A DNA stretch of 64,000 nt from an uncultured Clostridia bacterium (GCA_934130085.1 CAKOXK010000008.1:8027-72026), one strand, 5' to 3'. Positions 28,718 to 37,875 are shown, numbered from the stretch's first letter. The notes: a model not told the origin generated them from the letters alone. Numbers and translations are program-made.

Positions 28718-30883
28718 TTATTTAGAAACTTGTAGGACTGGACGAAGCCCACGGCACGAAGAGCCTACGTCGGGGTTAGAGCCGAACACATAGTACGAAG
28801 TAATAGAGCCACTGCTCGAAACAAAGCGCAAGTAGAAGTCCGCGCGGTACCAATACGCATCCACGCAGCGAGACGAAAGCCAAAATTCAGTGCCAGCGCT
28901 GATATTACTTGTATTTCTGTTTGCTCCACCTCCATAAGCATTGTATATAACTTTTAACCAGGGATTATTTGATTTTTTATCGTTATTATATCTTTCGTAA
29001 GCATAGTTTCCTTTTTGGTCTGTTGAAAGCCAGTTGCTTGTATCACTTGTGCTCATATTATATGATGTTATTTTTGCATCTGAATATCCTTTGCTTGCTC
29101 CTTTTGTTTTATCAATGTTCTCATATTGTGTAAATAGTGTTGGCGCATAGCTATTTTCCGTGACTGTTATTTTATTTGGTGCACTTGTATCATCTGCATT
29201 TGTTGTCCATAAGCTTCCATACGAATTGTCACTTATTTTACTATCATCAATGAAATCTTCCCATTTTGCATCTCTTGCTAATACTACTTTTACTTTTTTT
29301 GTTTGTCCGTTATTTAGCTTTATTTCTGTTAGATTTCCATATAAATTATTACAGATTGTATCTAAAGCTAAAACTCCATTATTATATGCTGGAGCACCTG
29401 TTAATCTTACCTGTAATTTTGTTGATCTATCTGCTATATAGTAATCATATTTACTTGTATCAAATGAACCAGATTGTAAATCATATCCACCATCTGTTAG
29501 TTTTGACCATGTCATATCTGATTCTGCTGTTGGTAAACCTGAATTTACTTTATTTACTGACTTTATGTCTTTTCCAAGTAAAGCTGCTATTGAATCTGCT
29601 TTTACATATCCATGTGCTTCGCTTCCACCCTTATTCTTATAAAAGCTATCTACATTTACTGTTGCACCTACTGATGTGTCTGAAACACTGTCAGCTGAAA
29701 CTGTTATTACTGGACGTAATGAACAGCTTCCTCTTTCATTAGAACCTGATGTTGCATAATTCTGTCCTACTAAGAATAATGTATATTCTGCTCTTGCTCC
29801 GTCTGTTCTTACATAACCTAATTGGTAATAATCTCTTGATAGTTCCTCCGAATACGGCGTTTTTCCATCTGACCCGTTAATCCAATCATAACATGCAGAT
29901 CTTGTTGCAAGCCAATAATTGTTTCCTGTATTCATCAAACTTACTGTTGATTTATTTGTTCTGTTTAGATTTGTAATTGTTGGTGATGCATTTGCTACTA
30001 GCATTTGTGTGTTACTTGCTTGAGATGCTGATGTATTTGCTATATCAATATAATCACTTATTTGGTCTGTTGAGAAACCATGATTTGCTGTATCTTTTTG
30101 ATTTATTATTGGCTCTATCTTTTTTCCATTTTCATATTTTCTTGATACTGTATAAGTTATATTATAAAAATCTTCCGCATTTACACTTCTTGCTGATAGT
30201 ACTTTCTTTCCATTAATTTCGAGATTTCCATATAACTTTGAGCAGATTTCGTTTAGTGCTTTTACACCATTTGTATAACCGTTAATTCCTGATATTGAAA
30301 CTTCAAAGCTTGTGTTTGAATTGGCTATTAAGTTGACTGTTCCATCGCTATTTGTACTTAGTACTTTCCATCCTAAGTCTTCTGTTTCAATTTTTCCTGC
30401 TTCTACCATTGCAATTCCTGGTACATCTTGATTGTCACTGTTTAGTATTTGTTTTAAGTGTCTGTTTACACCTTTGCCATCTGTCTTCCCGATGTATGTG
30501 AATGTACCGTCCTCTAAGTTTACTAAGAAGTTGTGTCCATTATAAGCTACCTGAGCATATCCATCACCATTATTTAAGAAATCTTCTAAGCCATCATTTC
30601 CTACATTTGCACTTAAATAATCTGCAAGTCTTCCTGTATTTCCTTCTTGCTCTCTTTGAATGTCTAAACCTGCTAAATACATTCTCATTTCTTCTTCAGC
30701 AGAAGATTTGTCTGAAACTGATGCAGCATTTTTTGCCTTTCCAAGAATTCCATCGTTACTTGCCATGCTTATCGTAAGACCTGCAAGAATTAATAAAATT
30801 ATAATCGTTACAATTAAGGCAATTATTGTAATTCCAGATTGTTCTAATTTGAGCTTTTCGAGTTTATTTTTCTTATACATCAT
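28718..30883 (-). CDS. DGR-target-like surface protein B (two lectin-like repeats)
   Basis: 721 aa from ATG at 30883 (SD AAAGGAGAAAG, 8 nt). Short basic N-terminus, pilin-like segment KLEQSGITIIALIVTIIILL followed by LAGLTISM, an amphipathic helix (SAEEEMRMYLAGLDI), then two homologous halves of about 300 aa. Each has WKVL/WSKL, a Y-x-NGV/LALxxICxxLYG block, LSARS/LARDAKWEDF, and a YWLATRS / FWLSSRC...LRPV ending like DUF6273 or formylglycine-enzyme-type C-lectin folds. Only the last half ends in a GC-rich variable region (28727-28862). The pilin motif lacks the Glu at +5 of true type IV pilins. Predicted cell-surface display of a diversified ligand-binding face. Confidence 0.82.
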   Translation of the reverse strand: MMYKKNKLEKLKLEQSGITIIALIVTIIILLILAGLTISMASNDGILGKAKNAASVSDKSSAEEEMRMYLAGLDIQREQEGNTGRLADYLSANVGNDGLEDFLNNGDGYAQVAYNGHNFLVNLEDGTFTYIGKTDGKGVNRHLKQILNSDNQDVPGIAMVEAGKIETEDLGWKVLSTNSDGTVNLIANSNTSFEVSISGINGYTNGVKALNEICSKLYGNLEINGKKVLSARSVNAEDFYNITYTVSRKYENGKKIEPIINQKDTANHGFSTDQISDYIDIANTSASQASNTQMLVANASPTITNLNRTNKSTVSLMNTGNNYWLATRSACYDWINGSDGKTPYSEELSRDYYQLGYVRTDGARAEYTLFLVGQNYATSGSNERGSCSLRPVITVSADSVSDTSVGATVNVDSFYKNKGGSEAHGYVKADSIAALLGKDIKSVNKVNSGLPTAESDMTWSKLTDGGYDLQSGSFDTSKYDYYIADRSTKLQVRLTGAPAYNNGVLALDTICNNLYGNLTEIKLNNGQTKKVKVVLARDAKWEDFIDDSKISDNSYGSLWTTNADDTSAPNKITVTENSYAPTLFTQYENIDKTKGASKGYSDAKITSYNMSTSDTSNWLSTDQKGNYAYERYNNDKKSNNPWLKVIYNAYGGGANRNTSNISAGTEFWLSSRCVDAYWYRADFYLRFVSSSGSITSYYVFGSNPDVGSSCRGLRPVLQVSK
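28727..28862 (-). other. Variable region of gene B (VR family 2)
   Basis: Encodes SSRCVDAYWYRADFYLRF through to RGLRPVLQVSK. Against gene D the DNA is near-identical except at clustered codons, for example CGC/TTC, TAC/GGC, GAC/GGC, GGC/TAC and TCG/CCG. The third base is often C and fixed while bases 1-2 change. GC content is far above the surroundings. Confidence 0.78.
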
Positions 30884-31160
30884 TTTTAAACTTTCTCCTT
30901 TAAAATCTTGCAAAGTATTGATATTGCTGTATTTGCATCACTTCTTATTTTTTAATTAATCTTTTAGCTTAATAAAAAAATAAAAATCGAGGAATTCTTA
31001 CTCTAAGTAGGTCATTCTTCGATTCTTCTTTTTTAAAATTTTAACTTTTTCCTTATTACACTAATTTTACGTACGTTCTCAAAGTGTTGATTTTTCAAGA
31101 CTTCAATGGTATTTTAAAATTATCAGATTTTAATTAATCTAAAAGATTAATTAAAAAATA
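30884..31160 (-). promoter_or_regulatory. Conserved leader, copy 2 (gene B)
   Basis: Same layout as copy 1: two TTAATC...GATTAA palindromes bracket a terminator-like hairpin ending CTCGATTTTT. The hairpin before the SD is TGCAAA...TTTGCA, differing from copy 1 but still paired. Confidence 0.75.
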
Positions 31161-31197
31161 ATAAGTTTTTGTATATTTATATTTCATTATTTTTCGA

Positions 31198-31632
31198 TTA
31201 ATTTTTATATATTTTTTCTAATAATGCCTCCTCTAATGTTTTTGAAAAATTAATTTTTTCGCTTTCAGCTTTTATATTTATCCATTTTGGAATATTTACC
31301 GTTTTCTTTACTAACTCTTTTCCCCATTTTCCCGCAAATGCACTTATATCCACTGCAATATACGTTTTAAACTTTGAAACATAATCCCAGTTCTTTATAT
31401 TTAAGTAATTTTCTAGTTTTTCAAATGATACTTCTTCAATCTTACTAGCATGGGGTATTTTATTATTTTCTTCCATACTATCTAATACTTCACCAGCAAT
31501 TAAATCTTCAGCCATTTCCATCGCATCTGCAATATCATCTCCACAAGTTGAACAATTATCTAAGTCTGGTACAAAAACAGAATACTTACCACTTTTTTCT
31601 TCATAAAATATAACTGGATATACAACTTTCAT
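31198..31632 (-). CDS. hicB: HicB-family antitoxin
   Basis: 144 aa. The N-terminal partial RNase-H-like fold reads YPVIFYEEKSGKYSVFVPDL, then the HicB motif CSTCGDDIADAMEMAEDLIAG. The C-terminal part (about residues 70-144: VSKFKTYIAVDISAFAGKWG, VNIPKWINIKAE) resembles the DNA-binding half of longer HicB proteins. It should neutralise HicA, an mRNA interferase, and repress the operon. The hicA frame directly upstream is broken, so the antitoxin may be an orphan. SD GGAGG precedes the ATG. Confidence 0.88.
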   Translation of the reverse strand: MKVVYPVIFYEEKSGKYSVFVPDLDNCSTCGDDIADAMEMAEDLIAGEVLDSMEENNKIPHASKIEEVSFEKLENYLNIKNWDYVSKFKTYIAVDISAFAGKWGKELVKKTVNIPKWINIKAESEKINFSKTLEEALLEKIYKN

Positions 31633-31664
31633 AGTTATGCCTCCTATAATTTTACAAGCTGGAG

Positions 31665-31848
31665 CTATTTTAGCCCCGCTTGTTTTAAGATACTGTTAAG
31701 AGTCCCCTTAGGAATATCTCCTTTATGATTTGGTACTGGTATACTTCCGCTTTATGTTTTCATTTCTATATATGTAATGAGATCCATTAGTATGGTGATG
31801 ATACCAGCCATTAGAGATTAACAATTTCTCTAGTTCATGAAAAGTCAT
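31665..31848 (-). pseudogene. hicA: hicA toxin gene with a frameshift
   Basis: From ATG at 31848 (SD AGGAGG) it reads MTFHELEKLLISNGWYHHH then SHYIYRNENIK, the HicA double-stranded-RNA-binding-like start with the catalytic His in GSHYIY. After NIK the frame shifts: the correct ending IPVPNHKGDIPKGTL...ILKQAGLK lies one base away and stops at 31665. The span of 184 nt is one more than a multiple of three. The toxin is inactivated or the base is a sequencing error. Confidence 0.82.
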
Positions 31849-31971
31849 TGGTAAACCTCCTAACAATTTATATTGTACTACGTATTATACGTATTGTCAA
31901 TGTTTTATTGTCAGGAATTTTACTTATTAATAATATTCTTTGAGCCCATTAATATGTCCTTTTCTTTTATA

Positions 31972-32040
31972 CTATAAAATTGCCCTAAATCCATAAAAGT
32001 ATGTACTATCGCTGTGAAAAATGTTTATGAAAAGAGAACT
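31972..32040 (-). pseudogene. Decayed 3' end of another surface-protein gene
   Basis: In the otherwise empty gap 31849-32184, the minus strand reads FINIFHSDSTYFYGFRAIL then stop, which matches the C-terminal pattern of gene A (NDYRLGFRAVLV). No upstream reading frame remains. The rest of the gap is AT-rich with nothing I can assign. Confidence 0.5.
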
Positions 32041-32184
32041 TTGTTTTTGTTGTTCTAATTGCTACTTCATCATTGTTGTTTATCTTATAAGTCAAGTATT
32101 TTTCTTTAATATAAAAATACCTCCTTGATAATTTTTAATATATCATAAAAGGCATTTTTATTTTGTGCATTTTTTTATACGCTC

Positions 32185-32340
32185 CTACACCAAGACTGGC
32201 CTGAACCCAACATAGTAAGAGCTATTTCCATTATCGCAACTGAAGTAGAAAAGCCCCGCACCAACGCTGTCCCAATAAACACCACCGCAACCGAAGAACG
32301 GATTGCCACCTCCAGGAAAGTAAGAGTAGTCTGAGTACCA
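32185..32340 (-). other. Variable region of gene C (VR family 1)
   Basis: Aligned with F and G, the codons vary in bases 1-2 while T is often kept at base 3: GGT/GCT/ATT, GTT/CTT/TAT, TCT/CGT/GAT, TAT/GAT/ACT (C/F/G). Invariant stretches such as FFxxGG, YYFxxG-type frames and the end TTCAGGCCAGTCTTGGTG separate them. Confidence 0.8.
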
Positions 32341-33978
32341 TGACGATTTTTCGACACCTTTTGTTGAAGTTTCTCTAACCGCATCGCCGTATATTTTATC
32401 GTTAACATTATAATTTGCCTGATTTGTATCATTCGTTTCATTACTTGGATAAACTGTTGCGTATTTAGTGCTTTTAGCTCCTCCTGTTACTACGCTTGCT
32501 CCATAAGTGTTTCTACTGCCTGCTCCAATAGAATTGTTTACGTAGGCTGCTGACCTTTCAAATGTACCTCCACTCATATCATATATTCCATATATGTTTC
32601 CTGTAGTTGAGGCTGAGTATCCAGCTTCTATGCTTGTATCGTTCCACTCTTTTCCTTGATTGTTATAGCCTGTTCCAGCATTTACGTTATGTGCATGATC
32701 ATCAAAGTTTTTATTATTTATTGCAATATCAACTGAACCTAGTCCATATTCGCTCTTACTTAAATACGATACTGAACCCCATTCACTATTCTTTATTAAA
32801 TGGCTATCTGCATCGCCAGACAATCCATATATGTTTCCATCTGCTGTTAATTTTCTTGATAATAAATATGCATCATTATGATTTATATAGTTCATTGAAT
32901 AGCTTGAACCTTGGAATGTTGGGTATTTTATTGATGTTGCTTTACTTCCATATATTCCATCTACATAGTTTCTTGCCTTTATATTTCCATCTGTTGTTGC
33001 TGATGAATCAACCTCTGCTTTGTATATTGCATTTGGTCCCCACACTGTTGATTGTGAGTAATTTATTCCGCTTGATACTCTTACTTTATTTGATGGTACA
33101 TTGCTTGTTGTTGCGAATGCTGCTTCAAACTTTGCTACCCATATTCCATATAACTCTGAATCCCATCCACCATTTCTATAATTTATTGAACTTTCATTCG
33201 TAAATGCTGGGTGAACTGTCCATCCTGTTGTTGTGTCTATTTTTTCATCTTCTGTTTTACATCTTTTTGTATCATTATGTACTTTTCCATCTGTTCCTAT
33301 ATAATTATCTGTTGTTCCAATTAAAAACACAACATTCGTTGTTCCTTTTTGCTCTGTATCAGATGAAGCCGGTTTATTTATTTTGTACGCATATCTTGGT
33401 ATCCATACCCATAAACTTCCATCTTCTGTTTGAGCATTTGCCCATTGTTTGTTTTGATAGTTATACCATTCAGAATCATCCTCTGTTGTTTCTACTGTTT
33501 TCATTTTGCTTGTATCTTTTTCATCTGTTGCAAACTTTACAGGTGTCATTCCTGTTTTTAATACTGGAGCATTTACTTTCTGCTCCTCATTAAATGTTCC
33601 TTCTGCATTTCTATCTGCTTTTTCTATTTCACTAGAATAGCTATCTAGTACATCATTTTCATTTTTTGCTGATTCTCTATAAACATCTGCTGCATTCTTT
33701 GCTCTTCCAAATACTCCTGAGCCTGATGTTGCCATACTTATTGTCACACCTGCTAAAATTAATAAAATTATAATTGTTATTACTAATGCAATAATTGTAA
33801 TTCCGGTTTGCCTTAAGATATACTTTTCAAATTTTAATTCATTCTTATAATCTTCTATAAAGTTTGTGTTTTTTAGATCTTTAAAAATTTGTTTATGGTA
33901 TTCATTTTGAACTTTTTTTATAGAATTTTTCATACACTCGTTTTCACTTAATTTTAGTCTATTTTCATCATACCTCAT
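32185..33978 (-). CDS. DGR-target-like surface protein C
   Basis: 597 aa from ATG at 33978 (SD AAAGGAG; the ATG at 34008 precedes it). Basic N-terminus of about 60 aa, pilin-like RQTGITIIALVITIIILLIL then AGVTISMATSGSGVFGRAKNAADVY, a helix, then a large domain: LWVWIPRYAYKINKPA, GWTVHPAFTNES, YGIWVAKFEAAF, GSSYSMNYINHNDAYLLSRKL, EWGSVSYLSKSEYG, IYDMSGGTFERSAAYVN, typical of the formylglycine-enzyme/C-type-lectin fold found in DGR variable proteins. The end, FFGCGGVYWDSVGAGLFYF through GFRPVLV, is the variable region (32185-32340). It is intact where gene A has a stop. Confidence 0.85.
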   Translation of the reverse strand: MRYDENRLKLSENECMKNSIKKVQNEYHKQIFKDLKNTNFIEDYKNELKFEKYILRQTGITIIALVITIIILLILAGVTISMATSGSGVFGRAKNAADVYRESAKNENDVLDSYSSEIEKADRNAEGTFNEEQKVNAPVLKTGMTPVKFATDEKDTSKMKTVETTEDDSEWYNYQNKQWANAQTEDGSLWVWIPRYAYKINKPASSDTEQKGTTNVVFLIGTTDNYIGTDGKVHNDTKRCKTEDEKIDTTTGWTVHPAFTNESSINYRNGGWDSELYGIWVAKFEAAFATTSNVPSNKVRVSSGINYSQSTVWGPNAIYKAEVDSSATTDGNIKARNYVDGIYGSKATSIKYPTFQGSSYSMNYINHNDAYLLSRKLTADGNIYGLSGDADSHLIKNSEWGSVSYLSKSEYGLGSVDIAINNKNFDDHAHNVNAGTGYNNQGKEWNDTSIEAGYSASTTGNIYGIYDMSGGTFERSAAYVNNSIGAGSRNTYGASVVTGGAKSTKYATVYPSNETNDTNQANYNVNDKIYGDAVRETSTKGVEKSSWYSDYSYFPGGGNPFFGCGGVYWDSVGAGLFYFSCDNGNSSYYVGFRPVLV

Positions 33979-34255
33979 TTTCATTTTTTCTCCTTTGAAA
34001 TCTAGCAAACTTTTTGTACTACTGCGTTTGCTTTACCTTTTAATTTTTAATTAATCTTTTAGCTTAATAAAAAAATAAAAATCGAGGAATTCTTACTCTA
34101 AGTAAGTTATTCTTCGATTTTTCTTTTTTAAAATTTTAACTTTTTTCCTTATTACACTAATTTTACGTACGTTCTCAAAGTGTTGATTTTGCAAGGTTTT
34201 AATGATATTTTTAGATTATCAAATTTTAATTAATCTAAAAGATTAATTAAAAAAT
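33979..34255 (-). promoter_or_regulatory. Conserved leader, copy 3 (gene C)
   Basis: Same layout as the other copies. The hairpin before the SD is AGCAAAC...GTTTGCT with a loop containing GTAGTAC. Confidence 0.75.
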
Positions 34256-34341
34256 AATAGTTTAAATTATATAAAACTTTACTATTCTCTTTTTGCCAAC
34301 TTAGTGGCTAATTAAAATTTTTGTTATTTGCCTTTTCTATA

Positions 34342-35616
34342 TTAATTCTTTAAGCAGCCTATTGGGACTACATAAACTCCATCTTCTCTTTTATATGCAT
34401 ATTTTCCTATAGCTGTTAATACCATTAAAAATGATGGATTGTTCATTTTTTCAGTATCTATTTTTGAATACATTATTTTTAAATTTTCTGCTCCATCATT
34501 TATTAGTTTATCACCGCCTAACTTTATTTCAACTAAACCATATGATCCATTTCTTAGATGTATAACTGCATCACATTCTAAATCATTTGCGTCTCTATAA
34601 TGATACAAATTTCCATTTAAACTTTCTGCATATATCCTTAGATCTCTAATACATAAAGTTTCAAATATCAATCCAAATGTGTTTAAGTCTTTAATTAAAT
34701 CATCTGGTCCTATTCCTAGGCTAGCTACTGCTATTGATGGATCTACAAAATATCTTGTGTCTGATGTTCTAATCGCAGTTTTACTTCTTAAATTTGGATT
34801 CCATGCTGGAGCTTCTTCAACTACAAATATCTTTTTTAAAGCATTTATATAGGACAATACAGTATCTGTATCTAATGATACTGAATCGTTATTTAACATA
34901 TCATTTCTTATTGTTTCATTTGATGCTTGAGTTCCCATATTTCTCGCATATGCCCTCATTAACCTTTTTACTCTTTCTGGATTTCTTGCTGTATTATCAA
35001 CTTTCGATATATCAGATTCCACTACAGCATCATAATAATCAAAAGATTGATCAAGAGCGATATCTTTTTCCATAAATGTACTTCTTGGCCATCCGCCTCT
35101 ACAGCATAAAAAAGCTATATCATTTAATTCTAGTTCATTTATTGCAGATATGCTTGTAGGAGAGTCAAATAAATCTTTTAAGCTAATTGTTCCATTTGAT
35201 TCTCTTGATTCATATAAGCTCATTGGCCTCATCGTTAACCATGAAAATCTTCCTGTACCAGTATGTGTTATTTCACTCATGTTAGCTGGTACACTTGAAC
35301 CTGTTAATATAAATTGACCTTCTTTATCTCTATGGTCAACTTCAAATCTTATTGCGTCCCACAATTTTGGAGCAACCTGCCATTCATCAATTAATCTTGG
35401 CGTGTCACCATTAAGTAATAATGACGGATTTATATCTGCTAATGTAAGATTTTGTGTTTTATCTTCTGGCTTTGTCATGTATAATATGCTTTTAGCTACC
35501 TGTTCTGCTGTTGTAGTTTTCCCGCACCATTTTGGGCCTTGAATTAGCACTGCTCCTTTTCCTTTTAATTTTTTCTTCAAAATTTCATCAGCTATCCTTA
35601 ATCTATATTCACTCAT
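34342..35616 (-). CDS. AAA_14/DUF4143 ATPase
   Basis: 424 aa from ATG at 35616, chosen for GGAGGG just upstream; a longer frame to 35649 lacks an SD. N-terminal AAA_14 ATPase: Walker A QGPKWCGKTTTAEQ, Walker B RLIDEWQVAPKLWD, then FILTGSSVP and R-rich helices; C-terminal DUF4143 half (TAIRTSDTRYFVDPSIA, LECDAVIHLRNGSYGLVEIKLG), nuclease-like in sequence (D-E-K pattern). These proteins are common in gut Firmicutes and their function is unknown. Its upstream region has three 23-bp spaced repeats. Confidence 0.9.
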   Translation of the reverse strand: MSEYRLRIADEILKKKLKGKGAVLIQGPKWCGKTTTAEQVAKSILYMTKPEDKTQNLTLADINPSLLLNGDTPRLIDEWQVAPKLWDAIRFEVDHRDKEGQFILTGSSVPANMSEITHTGTGRFSWLTMRPMSLYESRESNGTISLKDLFDSPTSISAINELELNDIAFLCCRGGWPRSTFMEKDIALDQSFDYYDAVVESDISKVDNTARNPERVKRLMRAYARNMGTQASNETIRNDMLNNDSVSLDTDTVLSYINALKKIFVVEEAPAWNPNLRSKTAIRTSDTRYFVDPSIAVASLGIGPDDLIKDLNTFGLIFETLCIRDLRIYAESLNGNLYHYRDANDLECDAVIHLRNGSYGLVEIKLGGDKLINDGAENLKIMYSKIDTEKMNNPSFLMVLTAIGKYAYKREDGVYVVPIGCLKN

Positions 35617-35670
35617 ATATATTGCCCTCCGCCAATAGTATAACATCATTTTTAAATAATATCAAATTTT

Positions 35671-35739
35671 TTCGGTTATTTGTGTGACTTCTTTTCGGTT
35701 ATTTGTAGAAATATTTTTCGGTTATTTGTGGATTTTGTT
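35671..35739. repeat. Three direct repeats at 23-bp spacing (iteron-like)
   Basis: The 13-14-bp unit TTCGGTTATTTGT begins at 35671, 35694 and 35717, exactly 23 bp apart (about two helical turns). It lies just upstream of the DUF4143 ATPase and between it and the divergent recombinase gene. The rest of the 35650-35969 gap is AT-rich and holds the inverted repeat at 35953-35975. Confidence 0.85.
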
Positions 35740-35952
35740 TTTAGTAATTTTAAAATTAAATTGATGATTTTATTTTATATATTAGGTTTTGAATTTATAG
35801 TCAGTGGGTAAGCTATCTTTAAAAAAATCCCTTGGATGTTTAATTTCATCTTTAATCAATCATTGTTTTTTTATTTTTTTAGTTATATAATATGTTCAAA
35901 TTAAGTTTTATTAGTTTCTCTAAAACTAAAATTTTATATAAGGAGTATATGT

Positions 35953-35975
35953 ACTCACATTAATTATCTGTGAGT
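35953..35975. promoter_or_regulatory. Inverted repeat between SD and start of the recombinase gene
   Basis: ACTCACA (35953-35959) and TGTGAGT (35969-35975) flank a 9-bp spacer. AAGGAG lies at 35940-35945; after it a four-codon ORF (MYSH, stop) starts at 35949, before the recombinase frame opens. Confidence 0.5.
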
Positions 35976-37001
35976 TACATACACAAAAATATGATTAATA
36001 CAGAAGAAAACCCAACTTATTTGAATTCATTTTTAGAATATTCAGCTGCTTATAAAAGAAAATCTCCAGATTCTGTAGTTCAGTATAATTATGATTTGAA
36101 TATGTTTTTGAAGTTTATGAAATATCATTTTCATTTGTCAACTGAAGATGTTTTTGAGGAGATTAAGATTGCTGATTTTTCTTTAGATAATTTGAAGAAA
36201 ATTACAGAGGAAGATATTCATGCTTTTATAACTTACCTTTCAATTACAAGGCATTGTGGGCCTGCAACTTGTGCTAGAAAAATTTCTACTATACGTATTT
36301 TCTTTAAATATCTTACTGTTACAACCCATCAACTTCAGATTAATCCTGCTCAAAATCTTGAGACTCCAAAGCTTAATAAGCGTTTGCCTCGCTATTTAAC
36401 TTTAGAAGATAGCGAAAAATTGCTTCAAAAAACAGCTACTGATGAGTCTGATAAAAATAGAGAAAGAAACTACGCTATAATTACTTTGTTTTTAAATTGT
36501 GGTATGCGTTTGTCTGAGCTTGTTGGCATAAACATACCTGATATTCATTTTGATGATAATAGGCTTACTGTAATTGGTAAAGGAAATAAAGAGCGTTCTA
36601 TTTACCTTAATAAATCTTGCATTGAAGCTCTTAATGCTTATTTAGCGGTTAGACCTCAAAATGCCAAAAAAGATTTAAAAAATTCTGATAAAGCATTGTT
36701 TCTAAGTGCCTCAAGAAGGCAACGTATTAGCAAAAGAACTGTTGAGTTTATTGTAACATCTGAGCTTCAAAAAGCTGGTCTTGATACAACAAAATATTCA
36801 ACTCACAAGCTTCGTCACACGGCTGCAACTTTGATGTACCAGTATGGTCAGGTTGATATTAGAGCATTGCAGGAATTACTTGGTCACGAAAGTATCTCAA
36901 CAACAGAAATCTATACTCATGTTGATAACAAACAAGTACGCCATGCAATTGAAGTTAATCCATTAAACGGATTTGATCCTAATAAAACAGAAGAAACCTA
37001 A
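35970..37001 (+). CDS. Tyrosine recombinase (XerC/XerD type)
   Basis: 343 aa if the GTG at 35970 is used; the ATG at 35991 (MINTEENPTYL) is an alternative, and neither is ideally spaced from AAGGAG at 35940. N-terminal SAM-like core-binding domain (YLNSFLEYSAAYKRKSPDSV), then the catalytic domain with Arg (NCGMRLSELVG), Lys (IGKGNKER), HKLRHTAATL, LGHES and the nucleophile Tyr in TTEIYTHV. It could be the chromosome-dimer recombinase or that of an integrated element. It is not next to an obvious partner or att site; the usual Xer length is ~300 aa, so this one is slightly long. Confidence 0.88.
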   Translation: MSYIHKNMINTEENPTYLNSFLEYSAAYKRKSPDSVVQYNYDLNMFLKFMKYHFHLSTEDVFEEIKIADFSLDNLKKITEEDIHAFITYLSITRHCGPATCARKISTIRIFFKYLTVTTHQLQINPAQNLETPKLNKRLPRYLTLEDSEKLLQKTATDESDKNRERNYAIITLFLNCGMRLSELVGINIPDIHFDDNRLTVIGKGNKERSIYLNKSCIEALNAYLAVRPQNAKKDLKNSDKALFLSASRRQRISKRTVEFIVTSELQKAGLDTTKYSTHKLRHTAATLMYQYGQVDIRALQELLGHESISTTEIYTHVDNKQVRHAIEVNPLNGFDPNKTEET

Positions 37002-37167
37002 TAATTTAAAAAGTTACTATACAAAAATTTAAAGAATTAAAAGAAACTTTAAATAAGTGATGAAGATAAAAATATTAAAAACACTTAGCGTGAATTAACC
37101 TAAATTTCGAATGCATTTATATATGTACTTTTCTGTATTTTTTTACATTTCTATATTTGCTTTTATA

Positions 37168-37195
37168 ACACTTCTTTTATTAATATCATAAAATA
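37168..37195 (+). promoter_or_regulatory. Candidate sigma-K promoter for spoVFB
   Basis: -10-like CATAAAATA (37187-37195, fits CATANNNTA) with AC 15 or 17 bp upstream. spoVFB is expressed late in the mother cell in B. subtilis. It is 45 bp before the ATG. Confidence 0.4.
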
Positions 37196-37239
37196 ACATA
37201 TAAGTTATGTTAATTTATTAATGAAAGGAGTTTTTATTT

Positions 37240-37818
37240 ATGGAATTAAAAAGTAAGAACATTGGCTTTGCGATGACTGGCTCATTTTGTACATTTTCTA
37301 AAACCATTTCTGTGCTAAAAGAAATTGTATCTCTAGGTGCAAATGTTATTCCTATAATGTCATTTAATGCATATTCTCTTGATTCAAGGTTCGGAAAACA
37401 TGAGGATTTCATTAAAGAGATTGAGAATTTAACAGGAAATAAAATAATTCATACAATTCCAGATGCAGAACCAATTGGTCCTAAAAAGATGACTGATATT
37501 ATGGTTATAGCTCCTGCCTCTGGAAATACGCTTGCAAAGCTTGCAAATGGTATTACTGATACTCCAGTTGTAATGGCTACAAAGTCTCATTTAAGAAATA
37601 AGAAAAATGTTGTGGTTGCAATATCAACTAATGATGCTCTTAGTGGAAGTGCTATGAATATAGGAAAGCTTTTAAATACAAAATATTATTACTTTGTGCC
37701 TTTTAGACAAGATAATCCTATTACAAAGCCTACTTCACTTGTATTTGATTCAAATTTTCTAATAAAAACCATTGAGCTTGCATTGGATAATGAGCAAATT
37801 CAACCAATTATACAATAG
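37240..37818 (+). CDS. spoVFB: Dipicolinate synthase subunit B
   Basis: 192 aa flavoprotein-like fold: KNIGFAMTGSFCTFSKTI at the N-terminus, then VIPIMSFNAYSLDSRFG, IVIAPASGNTLAKLANGI-type motif (IMVIAPASGNTLAKLANG), and FVPFRQDNPITKPTSLV at the end, all characteristic of DpaB/SpoVFB. With DpaA it makes dipicolinic acid, the calcium chelator of the spore core. dpaA is not adjacent here, so the usual pair is split. SD AAAGGAG lies 10 nt before the ATG, and a strong terminator follows. Confidence 0.93.
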   Translation: MELKSKNIGFAMTGSFCTFSKTISVLKEIVSLGANVIPIMSFNAYSLDSRFGKHEDFIKEIENLTGNKIIHTIPDAEPIGPKKMTDIMVIAPASGNTLAKLANGITDTPVVMATKSHLRNKKNVVVAISTNDALSGSAMNIGKLLNTKYYYFVPFRQDNPITKPTSLVFDSNFLIKTIELALDNEQIQPIIQ

Positions 37819-37835
37819 ACATAAATAAGGTTAAT

Positions 37836-37875
37836 ACAAGAACAAAAACAGTGAATTTACTGTTTTTGTTCTTGT
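37836..37875. terminator. Strong bidirectional terminator after spoVFB
   Basis: Perfect 17-bp stem (ACAAGAACAAAAACAGT pairing 37836-37852 with 37859-37875) and 6-nt loop, then AATTTTTTCT. It overlaps the end of the cellulase remnant on the other strand. Confidence 0.88.

Noticed and set aside
28740..28862. GC-rich islands at gene ends as signs of horizontal transfer
   Set aside because: The rise in GC is confined to the variable ends and repeats in paralogues at the same protein position, which fits template-derived sequence better than transferred genes.
32607..33203. 198-codon plus-strand ORF over gene C
   Set aside because: It is Leu/Tyr/His-rich nonsense in the antisense frame of a repeated coding region; the same shadows occur over every paralogue.
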